Shown in pieces: positions 7,109 through 15,077 of a DNA stretch of 43,680 nt; the stretch's first letter is position 1, and each line of letters begins with the position of its first letter. The DNA comes from JBEKIK01 sp050013075 (lineage in GTDB: Bacteria > Planctomycetota > Planctomycetia > Pirellulales > Thermoguttaceae). The stretch covers positions 1-43,680 of the forward strand of contig JBEKFZ010000030.1 of the NCBI GenBank assembly GCA_050013075.1, given 5' to 3'. The translations under genes and the position numbers were made by a program. The notes below the pieces were generated by a model. That model worked only from the letters and a program-made list of their open reading frames with translations. It was not told where the DNA came from and did no database searches.

Positions 7109-9439
7109 ATGAAAAGAATCGCCATCGTGGGCAATTATCTGCCCCGGATATGCGGCATCGCCACATTCACTACCGATTTATGCGAATCGCTGGCCGCGCA
7201 GTTCCCGGATGCGACTTTTTTCGCCCTTCCGGTCAACGACACGGAGGCGGGCTACAACTACCCGCCCCGGGTCCGCTTCGAACTGCGGCAAAACGATCTT
7301 GCCTCGTACCGGCAGGCGGCCGACTTTTTGAATGTCAACAAAGTAAACCTCGTTTGCTTGCAGCACGAGTTCGGCATATTTGGGGGACCGGAGGGAAGTC
7401 ACGTCCTTTCGCTATTGCGCGACCTGCGGGCTCCGGTAATCACCACCTTGCACACGATTCCCGGCCAACCCAATCCGATCCAACGAGAAGTGCTTTCGGA
7501 GATTGTGGAGCGCTCGGAGCGCGTCATATCGATGAGCAATAAAGGCATCGAATTCTTGCGCGAGCTGTATGGTTTTTCTTCCGACAAGGTGGTTTTCGTA
7601 CCTCACGGCATTTATGACATGCCTTTTACGGATCCGAATTTTTACAAAGACCATTTTGGGGTCGAAGGGAAATTCGTAATCTTGACGTTCGGACTGTTGG
7701 GTCGGAGCAAGGGCATTGAGAACGTAATTAAGGCGCTGCCCGAGATCCTCAAGCACTGCCCCAATGCCGTTTACATGGTTGTCGGGGCCACGCACCCGCA
7801 CGTTGTCAAATCCGAGGGCGAATCCTATCGGATTTCCTTACAGTTGATGGCGAGGAAATTAGGGGTTGAGCAAAATGTCATTTTCCACAATCGTTTCGTC
7901 AGCCAGGAAGAAATGATTGAAGCCATCGGCACAGCCGATCTTTATGTAACGCCGTATTTGAACAAAGAGCAAATCACTTCCGGAACGCTGGCTTATGCCT
8001 TGGGGGCGGGAAAGGCGGTCATTTCAACTCCTTATTGGCACGCCGAAGAATTATTGGCCGACGGTAAAGGGGTTATCGTCCCCTTCGGCGATCCAAAAGC
8101 ACTGGCCGACGCCGTCATTGATCTGGTTGGAGACGAAACCCGGCGACATGCCATTCGTAAGCAAGCCTACCTCTTGGGCAGAAACATGATCTGGCCGGTG
8201 GTGGCCCAGGAATATATGAAAACCTTCGAGTGGGCTTGGCAGGAACGGGCAGCCTTGCCGCGCGTGGTTTACAACGCAAAAACTCTTGCCGACGGCCAGA
8301 TCGAACTGCCGCCGTTCAACCTCTTGCACCTTCACCGCATGACCGACGACGTGGGCATCTTTCAACATGCCATAGGAACGGTGCCAAACTATTCCGAAGG
8401 TTATACGACCGACGATAACGCCCGGGGATTGATTTTCGCCATTCTCTTGGAAGAACTAGGCAAGGAAGGCCTGCGGCAACTTAACGGATTGGCCACGCGT
8501 TGCCTGGCGTTTCTGTGGCACGCCTATAACAATCAAAATGGCCATTTCCGCAACTTTATGGGCTACGACCGCCGCTGGCTCGAAGAGATAGGATCGCCGG
8601 ACAGCCACGCCCGGGCTTTGTGGGGATTGGCCACGGTGCTGGGCCGATCGCGGCATGAAGGGCTGCGTCGGGCGGCGGCGCGATTGTTCGAAAGGACGCT
8701 GCCGACCACGCGCAAGTTTGCCGATCTTCGGTCGGTTTCATTTACCCTTATCGCGCTGGATACGTATTTGCGCCATTTTCCCGGAGACAGGGCGGCACAA
8801 GAAATACGAGCCACGCTTGCCGAACATTTGTATGGGGCCTTTCAAAAAAACGCTTCCGCGGATTGGATTTGGTTTGACAATCAATTGACTTACGCCAATG
8901 CCTCGCTGCCGCACGCACTTTTGCTTTCCGGTCAAGGGATGCAGCAAAAGGCGATGGAGGCGGCTGGATTGGAGGCCCTGGAATGGCTGATTTCAATACA
9001 GACTTCGAGCGAAGGGCACTTCATTCCAATCGGCAACCAGGGATTCTATCCGCGCGGCGGAAACCGGGCCCGATTCGATCAGCAGCCCATCGAGGCCCAT
9101 GCCACGATTTCGGCCTGCATCGACGCCTTCCACCTTACAGGCCAGGCGTGGTGGAAACACGAGGCGATTCGGGCCTTCGAATGGTACCTGGGCCGCAACG
9201 ACGTGGGCGCGGCCTTGTACGATTCGCTTACCGGCGGGTGCTGCGACGGACTATCGACCGAAGGCCCAAGCGCGAATCAAGGCGCCGAATCGACGCTGGT
9301 TTTCCTGCTCTCGCTGGCCGAACTGCGGTTGTTGGAATACATCATTCCCGCCGGGCGCGAGCAAACCTCCGGCAACGGCCAAACACCCGCCCCAAAATCG
9401 CGAAAACCCGCACAGCAATTGTCCAAAATATCGTCGTGA
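7109..9439 (+). CDS. GT4 glycosyltransferase fused to an (alpha/alpha)6-type C-terminal domain
   Basis: 776 residues. A perfect AGGAGG (7095-7100) eight bases before ATG 7109 fixes the start. Residues 1-375 form a GT-B fold GT4 retaining transferase: a Rossmann start with GNYLPRICGIATFT, FGLLGRSKGIENVIKALP, and the nucleotide-sugar loop LYVTPYLNKEQITSGTLAYALG. Residues about 395-745 form a second, helical domain (YSEGYTTDDNARGLIF, FIPIGNQGFYPRGGNRARFDQQPIEAH, NQGAESTLVFLLSLAEL) resembling six-hairpin glycosidase-like domains found beside GT4 and GH130 genes. No signal peptide. The next gene is a GH130, and another GH130 lies divergently upstream, suggesting synthesis and turnover of one cytoplasmic mannoside or glucoside. 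Sugar donor and product are unknown. Confidence 0.85.
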   Translation: MKRIAIVGNYLPRICGIATFTTDLCESLAAQFPDATFFALPVNDTEAGYNYPPRVRFELRQNDLASYRQAADFLNVNKVNLVCLQHEFGIFGGPEGSHVLSLLRDLRAPVITTLHTIPGQPNPIQREVLSEIVERSERVISMSNKGIEFLRELYGFSSDKVVFVPHGIYDMPFTDPNFYKDHFGVEGKFVILTFGLLGRSKGIENVIKALPEILKHCPNAVYMVVGATHPHVVKSEGESYRISLQLMARKLGVEQNVIFHNRFVSQEEMIEAIGTADLYVTPYLNKEQITSGTLAYALGAGKAVISTPYWHAEELLADGKGVIVPFGDPKALADAVIDLVGDETRRHAIRKQAYLLGRNMIWPVVAQEYMKTFEWAWQERAALPRVVYNAKTLADGQIELPPFNLLHLHRMTDDVGIFQHAIGTVPNYSEGYTTDDNARGLIFAILLEELGKEGLRQLNGLATRCLAFLWHAYNNQNGHFRNFMGYDRRWLEEIGSPDSHARALWGLATVLGRSRHEGLRRAAARLFERTLPTTRKFADLRSVSFTLIALDTYLRHFPGDRAAQEIRATLAEHLYGAFQKNASADWIWFDNQLTYANASLPHALLLSGQGMQQKAMEAAGLEALEWLISIQTSSEGHFIPIGNQGFYPRGGNRARFDQQPIEAHATISACIDAFHLTGQAWWKHEAIRAFEWYLGRNDVGAALYDSLTGGCCDGLSTEGPSANQGAESTLVFLLSLAELRLLEYIIPAGREQTSGNGQTPAPKSRKPAQQLSKISS

Positions 9440-9486
9440 CAAAGGGTTCAGTGGTCAGGGGGAGATTGCAAATTGGTGAAGAAAGT

Positions 9487-9546
9487 GCGCAGTGGGCAAT
9501 GAACGATGAGGGGTGAGCAGTGAGGGGTGGGCAGTTCACTGCCCAC
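9487..9546. repeat. Degenerate heptamer array plus inverted tail
   Basis: Seven tandem 7-base units fill 9487-9535: GCGCAGT, GGGCAAT, GAACGAT, GAGGGGT, GAGCAGT, GAGGGGT, GGGCAGT. The last unit is the left arm of a palindrome with ACTGCCCAC (9538-9546). No coding frame crosses it. Confidence 0.75.
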
Positions 9547-9567
9547 TTGACTGTGAATGCATTTGCG

Positions 9568-9583
9568 AAACCGCAAACGGTTT
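9568..9583. repeat. Small palindrome of the AAACCGC family, copy 1
   Basis: AAACCGCAAACGGTTT, a short hairpin. Close copies occur at 29375-29390 and 31644-31659. Confidence 0.7.
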
Positions 9584-9584
9584 C

Positions 9585-9640
9585 TCTCATCTTTCATCCT
9601 TTCCCAATCCCCAATCAAAATTCTGAACCCTGAACCCTCA
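9585..9640. repeat. Degenerate heptamer array
   Basis: Eight units: TCTCATC, TTTCATC, CTTTCCC, AATCCCC, AATCAAA, ATTCTGA, ACCCTGA, ACCCTCA. The word drifts along the array. It ends 14 bases before the start codon of the short GH130 gene. Confidence 0.75.
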
Positions 9641-9654
9641 TATAAGTTCGCCCC

Positions 9655-10626
9655 ATGAACCACTTGCAAGAACGCGACATACTTTTCAAGCGGCATCCGG
9701 CAAATCCCATTTTGACCGCCCGGGCTTGGCCTTATGTGGTAAACACCATTTTCAACGCCGGGGCCGCGCGATTGGCCGACGGCGCGATCCTCCTACTGTG
9801 CCGCGCGGAAGACCGGCGCGGGGTGTCGCATTTGTGCGCCGCGCGATCCAAAAACGGCGTGGACGGCTGGATTATCGATCCCGCGCCGACGCTATTGCCC
9901 GACCCGGAAAAACACGCGGAAGAAACCTGGGGCATCGAAGACCCGCGGATCACATTCCTGGAAGGCATCGGCAAATACGCCGTTGTTTACAGCTCTTATT
10001 CTAAACTTGGGCCGGGTGTATCCCTGGCCTTGACCGAGGATTTTCGCCAATTCGCGCGATTCGGACAGATCATGCCTCCCGAGAACAAGGATGCGGCGCT
10101 GCTGCCCAAGCAAATCGGTTCCCATTGGGCGTTGATACATCGTCCGGTCAGTCCACTGGGCGCGCATATTTGGATTTCATATTCGCCCGACCTGAGACAT
10201 TGGGGCGCCCACAAACCGGTAATCCTCGCCCGGCGCGGGTCGTGGTGGGATTCCGGCAGGATCGGGCTTAGCGCGCCGCCCATCGAAACTCCCGTAGGCT
10301 GGCTGTTGATCTATCACGGCGTGAAAGAAACGGTTTCCGGGAAGCTATATCGCGTGGGCCTGGCCCTGCTGGATCGGGAAAGGCCCGAGGTCTGCCTGCG
10401 CCGCGGCGACGCCTGGGTCTTCGGCCCGGCGACCGATTACGAACGCTCGGGCGACGTTGGCAACGTGGTCTTCCCCTGCGGATCGATCCTGGAAAGCGAC
10501 GGCGACACGCTCCACCTTTATTACGGCGCCGCCGACACCTGCATCGCCCTGGCCACCGGCAGCGTCAAACAAATGCTCAAGTGGCTCGATCAGCACGGGA
10601 AAGACGTGAACGCCGGACTGGAGTAA
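9655..10626 (+). CDS. GH130 family glycoside phosphorylase/hydrolase (short form)
   Basis: 323 residues, the typical length of a one-domain five-bladed beta-propeller GH130. No signal peptide. Motifs: FNAGAARL near 33, a CRAEDRRG segment near 49, WGIEDPRIT with the expected catalytic Asp96, HRPVSPLG, WWDSGRIGLSAPPIETPVGWLLIYHGVKE, and VVFPCGSI near the end. GH130 members phosphorolyse or hydrolyse beta-mannosides or mannosyl-glucose. It follows the GT4-fusion gene after 215 bases filled with heptamer arrays, so co-transcription is likely but not shown. No clear Shine-Dalgarno precedes ATG 9655. It differs from the long paralogue at 5155 by lacking the N-terminal extension. Confidence 0.92.
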   Translation: MNHLQERDILFKRHPANPILTARAWPYVVNTIFNAGAARLADGAILLLCRAEDRRGVSHLCAARSKNGVDGWIIDPAPTLLPDPEKHAEETWGIEDPRITFLEGIGKYAVVYSSYSKLGPGVSLALTEDFRQFARFGQIMPPENKDAALLPKQIGSHWALIHRPVSPLGAHIWISYSPDLRHWGAHKPVILARRGSWWDSGRIGLSAPPIETPVGWLLIYHGVKETVSGKLYRVGLALLDRERPEVCLRRGDAWVFGPATDYERSGDVGNVVFPCGSILESDGDTLHLYYGAADTCIALATGSVKQMLKWLDQHGKDVNAGLE

Positions 10627-10653
10627 AAATCTCGGATCGGATTAGTTTTCGTA

Positions 10654-10689
10654 TTGATTATACTATTTTAATGTTGTAATATATTACAA
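10654..10689 (+). promoter_or_regulatory. Promoter with overlapping palindromic operator of the toxin-antitoxin pair
   Basis: TTGATT (10654-10659), a 17-bp spacer, and TAATAT (10677-10682). The -10 lies inside a perfect 16-bp palindrome, TTGTAATATATTACAA (10674-10689). A dyad over the -10 fits autorepression by the HTH antitoxin encoded downstream. Confidence 0.55.
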
Positions 10690-10727
10690 TAGGATATGAA
10701 TTCAGCCAAGGGATTAAGGGCTGTGGT

Positions 10728-11000
10728 ATGGTTAGGGTAATATGGGATTTGGAGGACGACCCGCTTGGAAATGTCCTGCATATAGCCGAGCACGACGTGA
10801 CCCCCGAGGAAGTTGAGGAAGTATTAAATGATCGAAATAGTAGGACTGTTTATAGCGCCTCCAGCAGTCGGCCAATTACATTTGGCTGGACTGCTATGGG
10901 GCGTTATCTGGCGGTAGTGTGGGAGGTTGCCGACGAGGATCCATTAACAGTATATCCGATTACCGCCTATTCGGCCCCCGAACCGCGAGTGGAGAAATAA
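10728..11000 (+). CDS. Probable small toxin of a type II toxin-antitoxin pair (BrnT-like)
   Basis: 90 residues. Compact acidic protein with a beta-rich pattern: VRVIWDLEDDPLGNVLHIAEHDVTPEEVEEVL, then a SRPITFGWTAMGRYLAVVWEV segment and a short LTVYPITAYSA strand. This layout resembles BrnT-like RNase toxins of the RelE/BrnT type fold (DUF4258/BrnT neighbourhood). Its stop is two bases before the start of an XRE-type HTH gene, as expected for toxin-first pairs such as higBA. A weak TAAGGG ribosome site lies seven bases before ATG 10728. The toxin role is inferred from fold-like pattern plus partner and has not been shown. Confidence 0.65.
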   Translation: MVRVIWDLEDDPLGNVLHIAEHDVTPEEVEEVLNDRNSRTVYSASSSRPITFGWTAMGRYLAVVWEVADEDPLTVYPITAYSAPEPRVEK

Positions 11001-11002
11001 GC

Positions 11003-11368
11003 ATGAGTGCAAAACGAATCCATCGAAAACTAAAGCGGACGCCCGAAGATGAACAACGATTGGAAGAGGTTCGGAAACGGTTCAAACGCGATCGCCCCGG
11101 CCTGGAAGACCTGCTTGCCAGCGGTGATGCGACCGAAGTAGTCTCGCAAGGCGAATATCTGGACCTTCGAGTGATGCTCTGCAAATTGAAGAAGCATCGT
11201 GAAAATCAAGGATTAAGTCTGACTGATGTAGCCAAGCGCTGCGGCACGGATCGGGCGGCGATCAGCCGCCTCGAAAACGGCGTGTATTTAAATCCGACGG
11301 TCGATACACTCTATCGCTACGCCCAGGCAGTCGGCGCCGATATCGGCTTTAGCGTCCGCGTTTCCTAA
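11003..11368 (+). CDS. XRE-family HTH antitoxin / transcriptional regulator
   Basis: 121 residues from ATG 11003, just after the toxin stop and behind GGAG; a longer frame back to 10919 would overlap the toxin heavily and is rejected. Residues 1-60 are charged and helical, likely the toxin-binding part. Residues about 65-118 hold a Cro/CI-type helix-turn-helix: LSLTDVAKRCGTDRAAISRLENG, then PTVDTLYRYAQAVGADIGFSV. It should neutralise the upstream toxin and repress the operon through the 16-bp palindrome at 10674-10689. Confidence 0.8.
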   Translation: MSAKRIHRKLKRTPEDEQRLEEVRKRFKRDRPGLEDLLASGDATEVVSQGEYLDLRVMLCKLKKHRENQGLSLTDVAKRCGTDRAAISRLENGVYLNPTVDTLYRYAQAVGADIGFSVRVS

Positions 11369-11378
11369 ACGTCATCAA

Positions 11379-13451
11379 CTATTTTGACGTTCTGACCGAA
11401 TACATTTTTGCACCGATCTCGCGGCAGGCTTGGACGATCTCGGGATTCGGCGTGTCGCAGACGTCGACAAAGCCGATTTGGTAGTTCTCGCCGTCGAAGC
11501 GCCCGGTAAAAGGCTGGTCGCTGAACTGGAACCAGTGCGTGCCCACTATTTGCGGATTCATTAGCGCGCTTAGGACGTACTTCATGTACGAATTTGCGCG
11601 GTCTTGCTGATCGGCGGTGGGCACCAATCCGGGATGCGGCAGCCCGCGGTCCAGGGCGCCGAAGTGGAATTCGCCGATAATGATCGGTTTATCTACGCCC
11701 TCGGGTAGGCGGAGATCGGCGACACTGCGCTGGTATATGTTGAAACTAACCACGTCGCAGTATTTGGCCGCCGCGCGGACGACCGGATCGTTATATCCGG
11801 CAAAGCGGCAACCCAGATAAAGCCCTTGCGGATCGGTTTCCTTTACCGCGTCGCGGCAGACTTGGAAGTATCGTTCGGCCGACTTGGTATAAAATGCAAC
11901 CATATCGTCCCGGGCTTTTTTCACATCGGCGGGAGCGGTGGATTCGAGCATCGCTTCCCAGGAGGCGTATTGCGCTGCCCAAGCTTTGTTGAGTTGCTCG
12001 ATGGATTCGTATTTCGCTTTGAGATCGTCCAAGAAAACCTTCTTAGCCGGCTGATCGGCCGGGGCGGCCAAAACAGTCATACCCAGGGAAAGTTCATCGC
12101 CCCAGCCTAGTTCGTTGTCGACGAAATAGCCCAGACACCACGGATCGCCGGCCGCTTTGTCTTTATGCCGCCCGACGGCCTTACGCACGGCATCAGTAAA
12201 ACCGGGGTCGAAAACATCGGCGCCCCAGTACCCGAATTTTCCACTTAAAGGTCTTGCCTGCACATGAACGGTCGCCGTATAAGGCGTTTTGTGCATGGAG
12301 CAGATTTCGCCGCTGGACCAGTTGCCGATGGTGTTCAGTCCCCAGCTTCGCATGCGCCGATGCACGATTGTCGCAAATTGCGATTTCCAGTCGTCGCCGT
12401 ATTTTCGCAGCAGATTAGCCGCGCCGAAATTGTATGTTTCGTTGGGCCGATTCCGATTGTCGCCCCTTGGGCGATTAAAACCCCTGCCATAAAAAGCCGC
12501 CAGCGGCGAGTCTTCGGCGGGCAGATCGGCGAACCACTCCCGGCGATTGGTCAACGCCGTGGCGTCGTGGCCCGGTTCCACGCAATCGACGCCGTTGGAC
12601 CAGAACAGCCGGCCCTCGGGATCGACCAGCCACCAGAGAGCGTCGATCTTTTCCACGCGGAACCGGCCCGTGGTCTCAAGTTGCGGACCGTTTTTCCATC
12701 CGCCGTATTGATCCCAATCGGCCGGACCTGGATGGGCGGCCAGATCGGCGGCTTCCTCCGCCTTCCGCTCATGCAGTTCTTCGGGCGCATGGATTTTGCC
12801 GGGCCAATCCTTGTGCATATACTGGCCGAGCGTGTCGATCATGGGAAACCACCGGCTTTCGTCCGCCGGCAAGGGGAATGGGACCGCGCCGCCGGCTCGG
12901 ATGTTAGAAATCTCGAAAACGTGCTCGGCCTTGGGATTACTTACGAAGATTACAAGCTGATTTATCCCGGCCGTATCGATGCCGTGTTCCTCATCCAATC
13001 CGCCTGGATAGCCGCGCATGCCGAAGAATTTCTTTCGCATTTCCGCGGACATTTTTTTCCGCAGGGGGATGTGCAAAGTCCGCTTTTCGCCGGGCGAAAC
13101 AGTGACCGCTCCGGTTATGCAATTGGCCACTCCGTCCGCGCCGGGATTATCCACGCGGCAGTGAACCTGCACGGAATTATTGCCCACGTTTTTTACGTCC
13201 AAGGCGACGTACCCATAAGCGGAAAGATCCCATCGGCCGCCGGGCGCCTTGAGCGTAACTCCGGGCCAAGGCTCTTTTGCACCGGTTGCTATCCGCAACG
13301 CACTGCCAGAAATGCTAGACTTTGCATCTTTCGCCTCGACCGAGGCAAGATCGAATTGCACACCGAACTCGCAGAGGATTTTTTCCCCCGGCGCATCGGC
13401 GGCGGATAAAACATTCAGGCACGAGACAATTACCAAGACGGCATAAAACAC
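11379..13451 (-). CDS. Secreted GH50-like (beta-agarase family) glycosidase
   Basis: 690 residues from GTG 13451, with AGGAG at good spacing upstream and a signal peptide (about 1-18, ending SAADA). Residues about 25-195 form a beta-sandwich that may bind carbohydrate. Residues about 260-680 form a clan GH-A (beta/alpha)8 barrel: FRVEKIDALWWLVDPEGRLFWSNGVDCV opens it as in GH50 agarases, GYFVDNELGWGDE carries the putative acid/base Glu, and IIGEFHFGALDRGLPHPG the putative nucleophile Glu. GH50 enzymes cut agarose or related beta-galactans; the real substrate here is unknown. It stands alone, convergent with the toxin-antitoxin genes. Confidence 0.78.
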   Translation of the reverse strand: MFYAVLVIVSCLNVLSAADAPGEKILCEFGVQFDLASVEAKDAKSSISGSALRIATGAKEPWPGVTLKAPGGRWDLSAYGYVALDVKNVGNNSVQVHCRVDNPGADGVANCITGAVTVSPGEKRTLHIPLRKKMSAEMRKKFFGMRGYPGGLDEEHGIDTAGINQLVIFVSNPKAEHVFEISNIRAGGAVPFPLPADESRWFPMIDTLGQYMHKDWPGKIHAPEELHERKAEEAADLAAHPGPADWDQYGGWKNGPQLETTGRFRVEKIDALWWLVDPEGRLFWSNGVDCVEPGHDATALTNRREWFADLPAEDSPLAAFYGRGFNRPRGDNRNRPNETYNFGAANLLRKYGDDWKSQFATIVHRRMRSWGLNTIGNWSSGEICSMHKTPYTATVHVQARPLSGKFGYWGADVFDPGFTDAVRKAVGRHKDKAAGDPWCLGYFVDNELGWGDELSLGMTVLAAPADQPAKKVFLDDLKAKYESIEQLNKAWAAQYASWEAMLESTAPADVKKARDDMVAFYTKSAERYFQVCRDAVKETDPQGLYLGCRFAGYNDPVVRAAAKYCDVVSFNIYQRSVADLRLPEGVDKPIIIGEFHFGALDRGLPHPGLVPTADQQDRANSYMKYVLSALMNPQIVGTHWFQFSDQPFTGRFDGENYQIGFVDVCDTPNPEIVQACREIGAKMYSVRTSK

Positions 13452-13485
13452 GAGTTCACTCCTGATTTATGATTTATTATCGTTT

Positions 13486-13610
13486 ATTGAGTGTCAGATA
13501 ACTAATGTCACACACAATAGCCGGCGGCTAACAGCCGCCGGTGGGAATTTGCTTATATTCCGGCGGTCGTTGACCGCCGGCTAGTGACATTATTAACCTG
13601 AGACTCAATA
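13486..13610. repeat. MITE-like element with two CCGGCGG hairpins
   Basis: Terminal arms TATTGAGTGTCAG... from 13486 and ...CTGAGACTCAATA ending about 13610 match at roughly 23 of 27 positions. Inside are two near-perfect hairpins, CCGGCGGCT-AAC-AGCCGCCGG (13521-13541) and a CCGGCGGTC hairpin (13560-13580). The same terminal arm recurs singly near 30159-30172 and 35053-35069 beside different cores. Confidence 0.75.
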
Positions 13611-13819
13611 GCCGCGACCCAGGGGAGACCTAAGCGCACGGTTGATGTTTAATTAACTATAACCGGGTTTCAAATATGTGCATAACATTCCGTGGGGGGG
13701 TAAGGTGCAGGTATATAATGCCGGCGGAACCGGGGATAAACTCGAATAATTTGTCTCTTTTACACGCAGTTGTAAAAAACTCCGTCCAATTCCGTCGAAT
13801 AGATCGAGCAAAACGCCTT

Positions 13820-13848
13820 TTGACGCTTTTATCCGGCTTGGCGATAAG
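13820..13848 (+). promoter_or_regulatory. Candidate promoter of the YqjD-like operon
   Basis: TTGACG (13820-13825), a 17-bp spacer and GATAAG (13843-13848), about 47 bases before ATG 13895. The rest of 13611-13894 shows no gene. Confidence 0.5.
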
Positions 13849-13894
13849 GTAGATTTCCATAGCCGCTGTAAAATTTGTAAATAGGAGGAAAGTC

Positions 13895-14233
13895 ATGAGT
13901 GCCGAAGCAAAGAACGATCATCCCGAAAAACCGGCCGACGCTGCAACTGACGCCAAACAATGTACCAAGGATGCAGGCGAATGCCCCGAGGTCCATTTGG
14001 CGGCCGAGGCGGTGAGACTGGCGAAAATCGAACTGGAAAAGGCGCAAAAATTCTACGAAGACGTCTGCCGCCGGGCCGCCGATAAAATCAAAGCGGTCCG
14101 CGAGACCACTGTCGGAGACGTAATCGATAAAACGCTGGTAACGGTAAAACGACACCCCGGCCCAAGCCTGATTCTCAGTGCCGCCTTGGGCTTTTGCCTG
14201 GGCCGCTGGTTTCAACGGCTTTTTAAAAGATAA
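13895..14233 (+). CDS. YqjD/ElaB-like (DUF883-type) membrane-tail protein
   Basis: 112 residues, start fixed by AGGAGG (13883-13888) six bases before ATG. The N-terminus is charged and Ala-rich, the middle (about 35-85) is an amphipathic, probably coiled-coil helix, and the C-terminus is a short membrane segment with a basic end (HPGPSLILSAALGFCLGRWFQRLFKR). This is the plan of the ElaB/YqjD/DUF883 family, C-tail-anchored proteins that in E. coli associate with ribosomes and the inner membrane in stationary phase. The next two genes resemble YqjK and YqjE, supporting the call. Homology by eye is modest. Confidence 0.65.
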   Translation: MSAEAKNDHPEKPADAATDAKQCTKDAGECPEVHLAAEAVRLAKIELEKAQKFYEDVCRRAADKIKAVRETTVGDVIDKTLVTVKRHPGPSLILSAALGFCLGRWFQRLFKR

Positions 14234-14282
14234 GGCTGTAGGCTGTAGGATGAGAACTGAAAACTGATTACTGAAAACTGAG
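14234..14282. repeat. Degenerate heptamer array filling a gene gap
   Basis: Seven units: GGCTGTA, GGCTGTA, GGATGAG, AACTGAA, AACTGAT, TACTGAA, AACTGAG. It begins on the base after the stop of the YqjD-like gene and ends four bases before the next ATG, so it is essentially the whole spacer. Confidence 0.85.
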
Positions 14283-14286
14283 AACC

Positions 14287-14610
14287 ATGAAGAATTCCGA
14301 TATCGAACAACGCAAGCGCGAACTCCGTTTGCGGATCGGCCGCATGAGGCGGCGGATCGATAACCGTTTGCACGCCGCAGGGCAACAAGCACGCCGGCTG
14401 GTATCGTGGCGGGAATATGTGAACCGGTATCCCGGCTACGCAATGCTGGCGGCTTTCGGCGTTGGATTGGCGGCCTCGGGCGGGTTTTGGCGGGGCCAAG
14501 TGCTGCGACGATCGGGCCTACGGCTCGTCAGCCAAACCGCGGAACAAGCCGGGCGGCATCTTTTCCGGGAAATCCAGCGGCTTTGGTCGCAATCGGGAGC
14601 CAAGCCATGA
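14287..14610 (+). CDS. YqjK-like small membrane protein
   Basis: 107 residues. A strongly basic N-terminal helix (KRELRLRIGRMRRRIDNRLH) is followed by one hydrophobic segment (about 50-68, YPGYAMLAAFGVGLAASGGFW) and a basic tail. The order of charged helix and single membrane segment resembles E. coli YqjK. Its stop overlaps the next start by four bases (ATGA, 14607-14610), indicating translational coupling. No Shine-Dalgarno is visible because the upstream DNA is a heptamer array. Family assignment leans on gene order. Confidence 0.5.
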   Translation: MKNSDIEQRKRELRLRIGRMRRRIDNRLHAAGQQARRLVSWREYVNRYPGYAMLAAFGVGLAASGGFWRGQVLRRSGLRLVSQTAEQAGRHLFREIQRLWSQSGAKP

Positions 14611-15020
14611 GTTCGTCAGATCGTCCCATGCTGGCCGATCTAAAGGCCGAGCTTCGCGGCTTGACGGCAGACGTGGGCGAAATGCTCCAATCGCACTGGG
14701 AGCTTGCCAGGCTAGAAATCCAAGCCGATCTAGCGCACTTAAAACGCCTGGTCTTCGTCTGGGGCGCGGCGGCCGTGATGGCTTTGACGTCTTTGCCGCT
14801 TTTGGCGACCTGTGTTGCCGAAGCGCTGGACGGCTGGCAGGGCGTTGCCCGACGATGCTGGTTGTTGATCTTCGGCCTGTCGTTGCTTTGCACGGCAGTT
14901 ATAGGCGGCTATTGCGCTTGGTTTTGGTTCCGCCGCCGTTTCGTCGGCCTGAAACAGACCCTCGAAGAACTGCGCGAGGACCTGGAGTGGATGAAAGAAA
15001 AGATGAAGGATGAAGGATAA
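14607..15020 (+). CDS. YqjE-like phage holin superfamily III membrane protein
   Basis: 137 residues from ATG 14607, which overlaps the previous stop; longer in-frame starts back to 14406 are rejected. An amphipathic N-terminal helix (about 8-48) is followed by two membrane segments (about 50-72, FVWGAAAVMALTSLPLLATCV; and about 86-110, CWLLIFGLSLLCTAVIGGYCAW) and a cytoplasmic charged helix (ETDPR-free end, LEELREDLEWMKEKMKDEG). This matches Actinobacterial holin/YqjE (PF07332-like) proteins, which lie beside yqjD in other bacteria. The last codons are built from ATGAAGG heptamers, so the C-terminus may have grown by repeat expansion. Confidence 0.7.
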   Translation: MSSSDRPMLADLKAELRGLTADVGEMLQSHWELARLEIQADLAHLKRLVFVWGAAAVMALTSLPLLATCVAEALDGWQGVARRCWLLIFGLSLLCTAVIGGYCAWFWFRRRFVGLKQTLEELREDLEWMKEKMKDEG

Positions 15021-15056
15021 ATGCGGAATAACCCACGGAAACCACTTGCATCTTCG

Positions 15057-15077
15057 CACTGTCCACTGCCCACTACT
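15057..15077. repeat. Short heptamer array overlapping a stop codon
   Basis: Three units, CACTGTC, CACTGCC, CACTACT. The minus-strand TPR gene ends at 15073, inside the array. Confidence 0.6.

Noticed and set aside
12264..13409. 381-codon plus-strand frame over the GH50-like gene
   Set aside because: Antisense to a gene with clear signal peptide, Shine-Dalgarno and catalytic motifs; its product has no recognisable domain and typical shadow composition.
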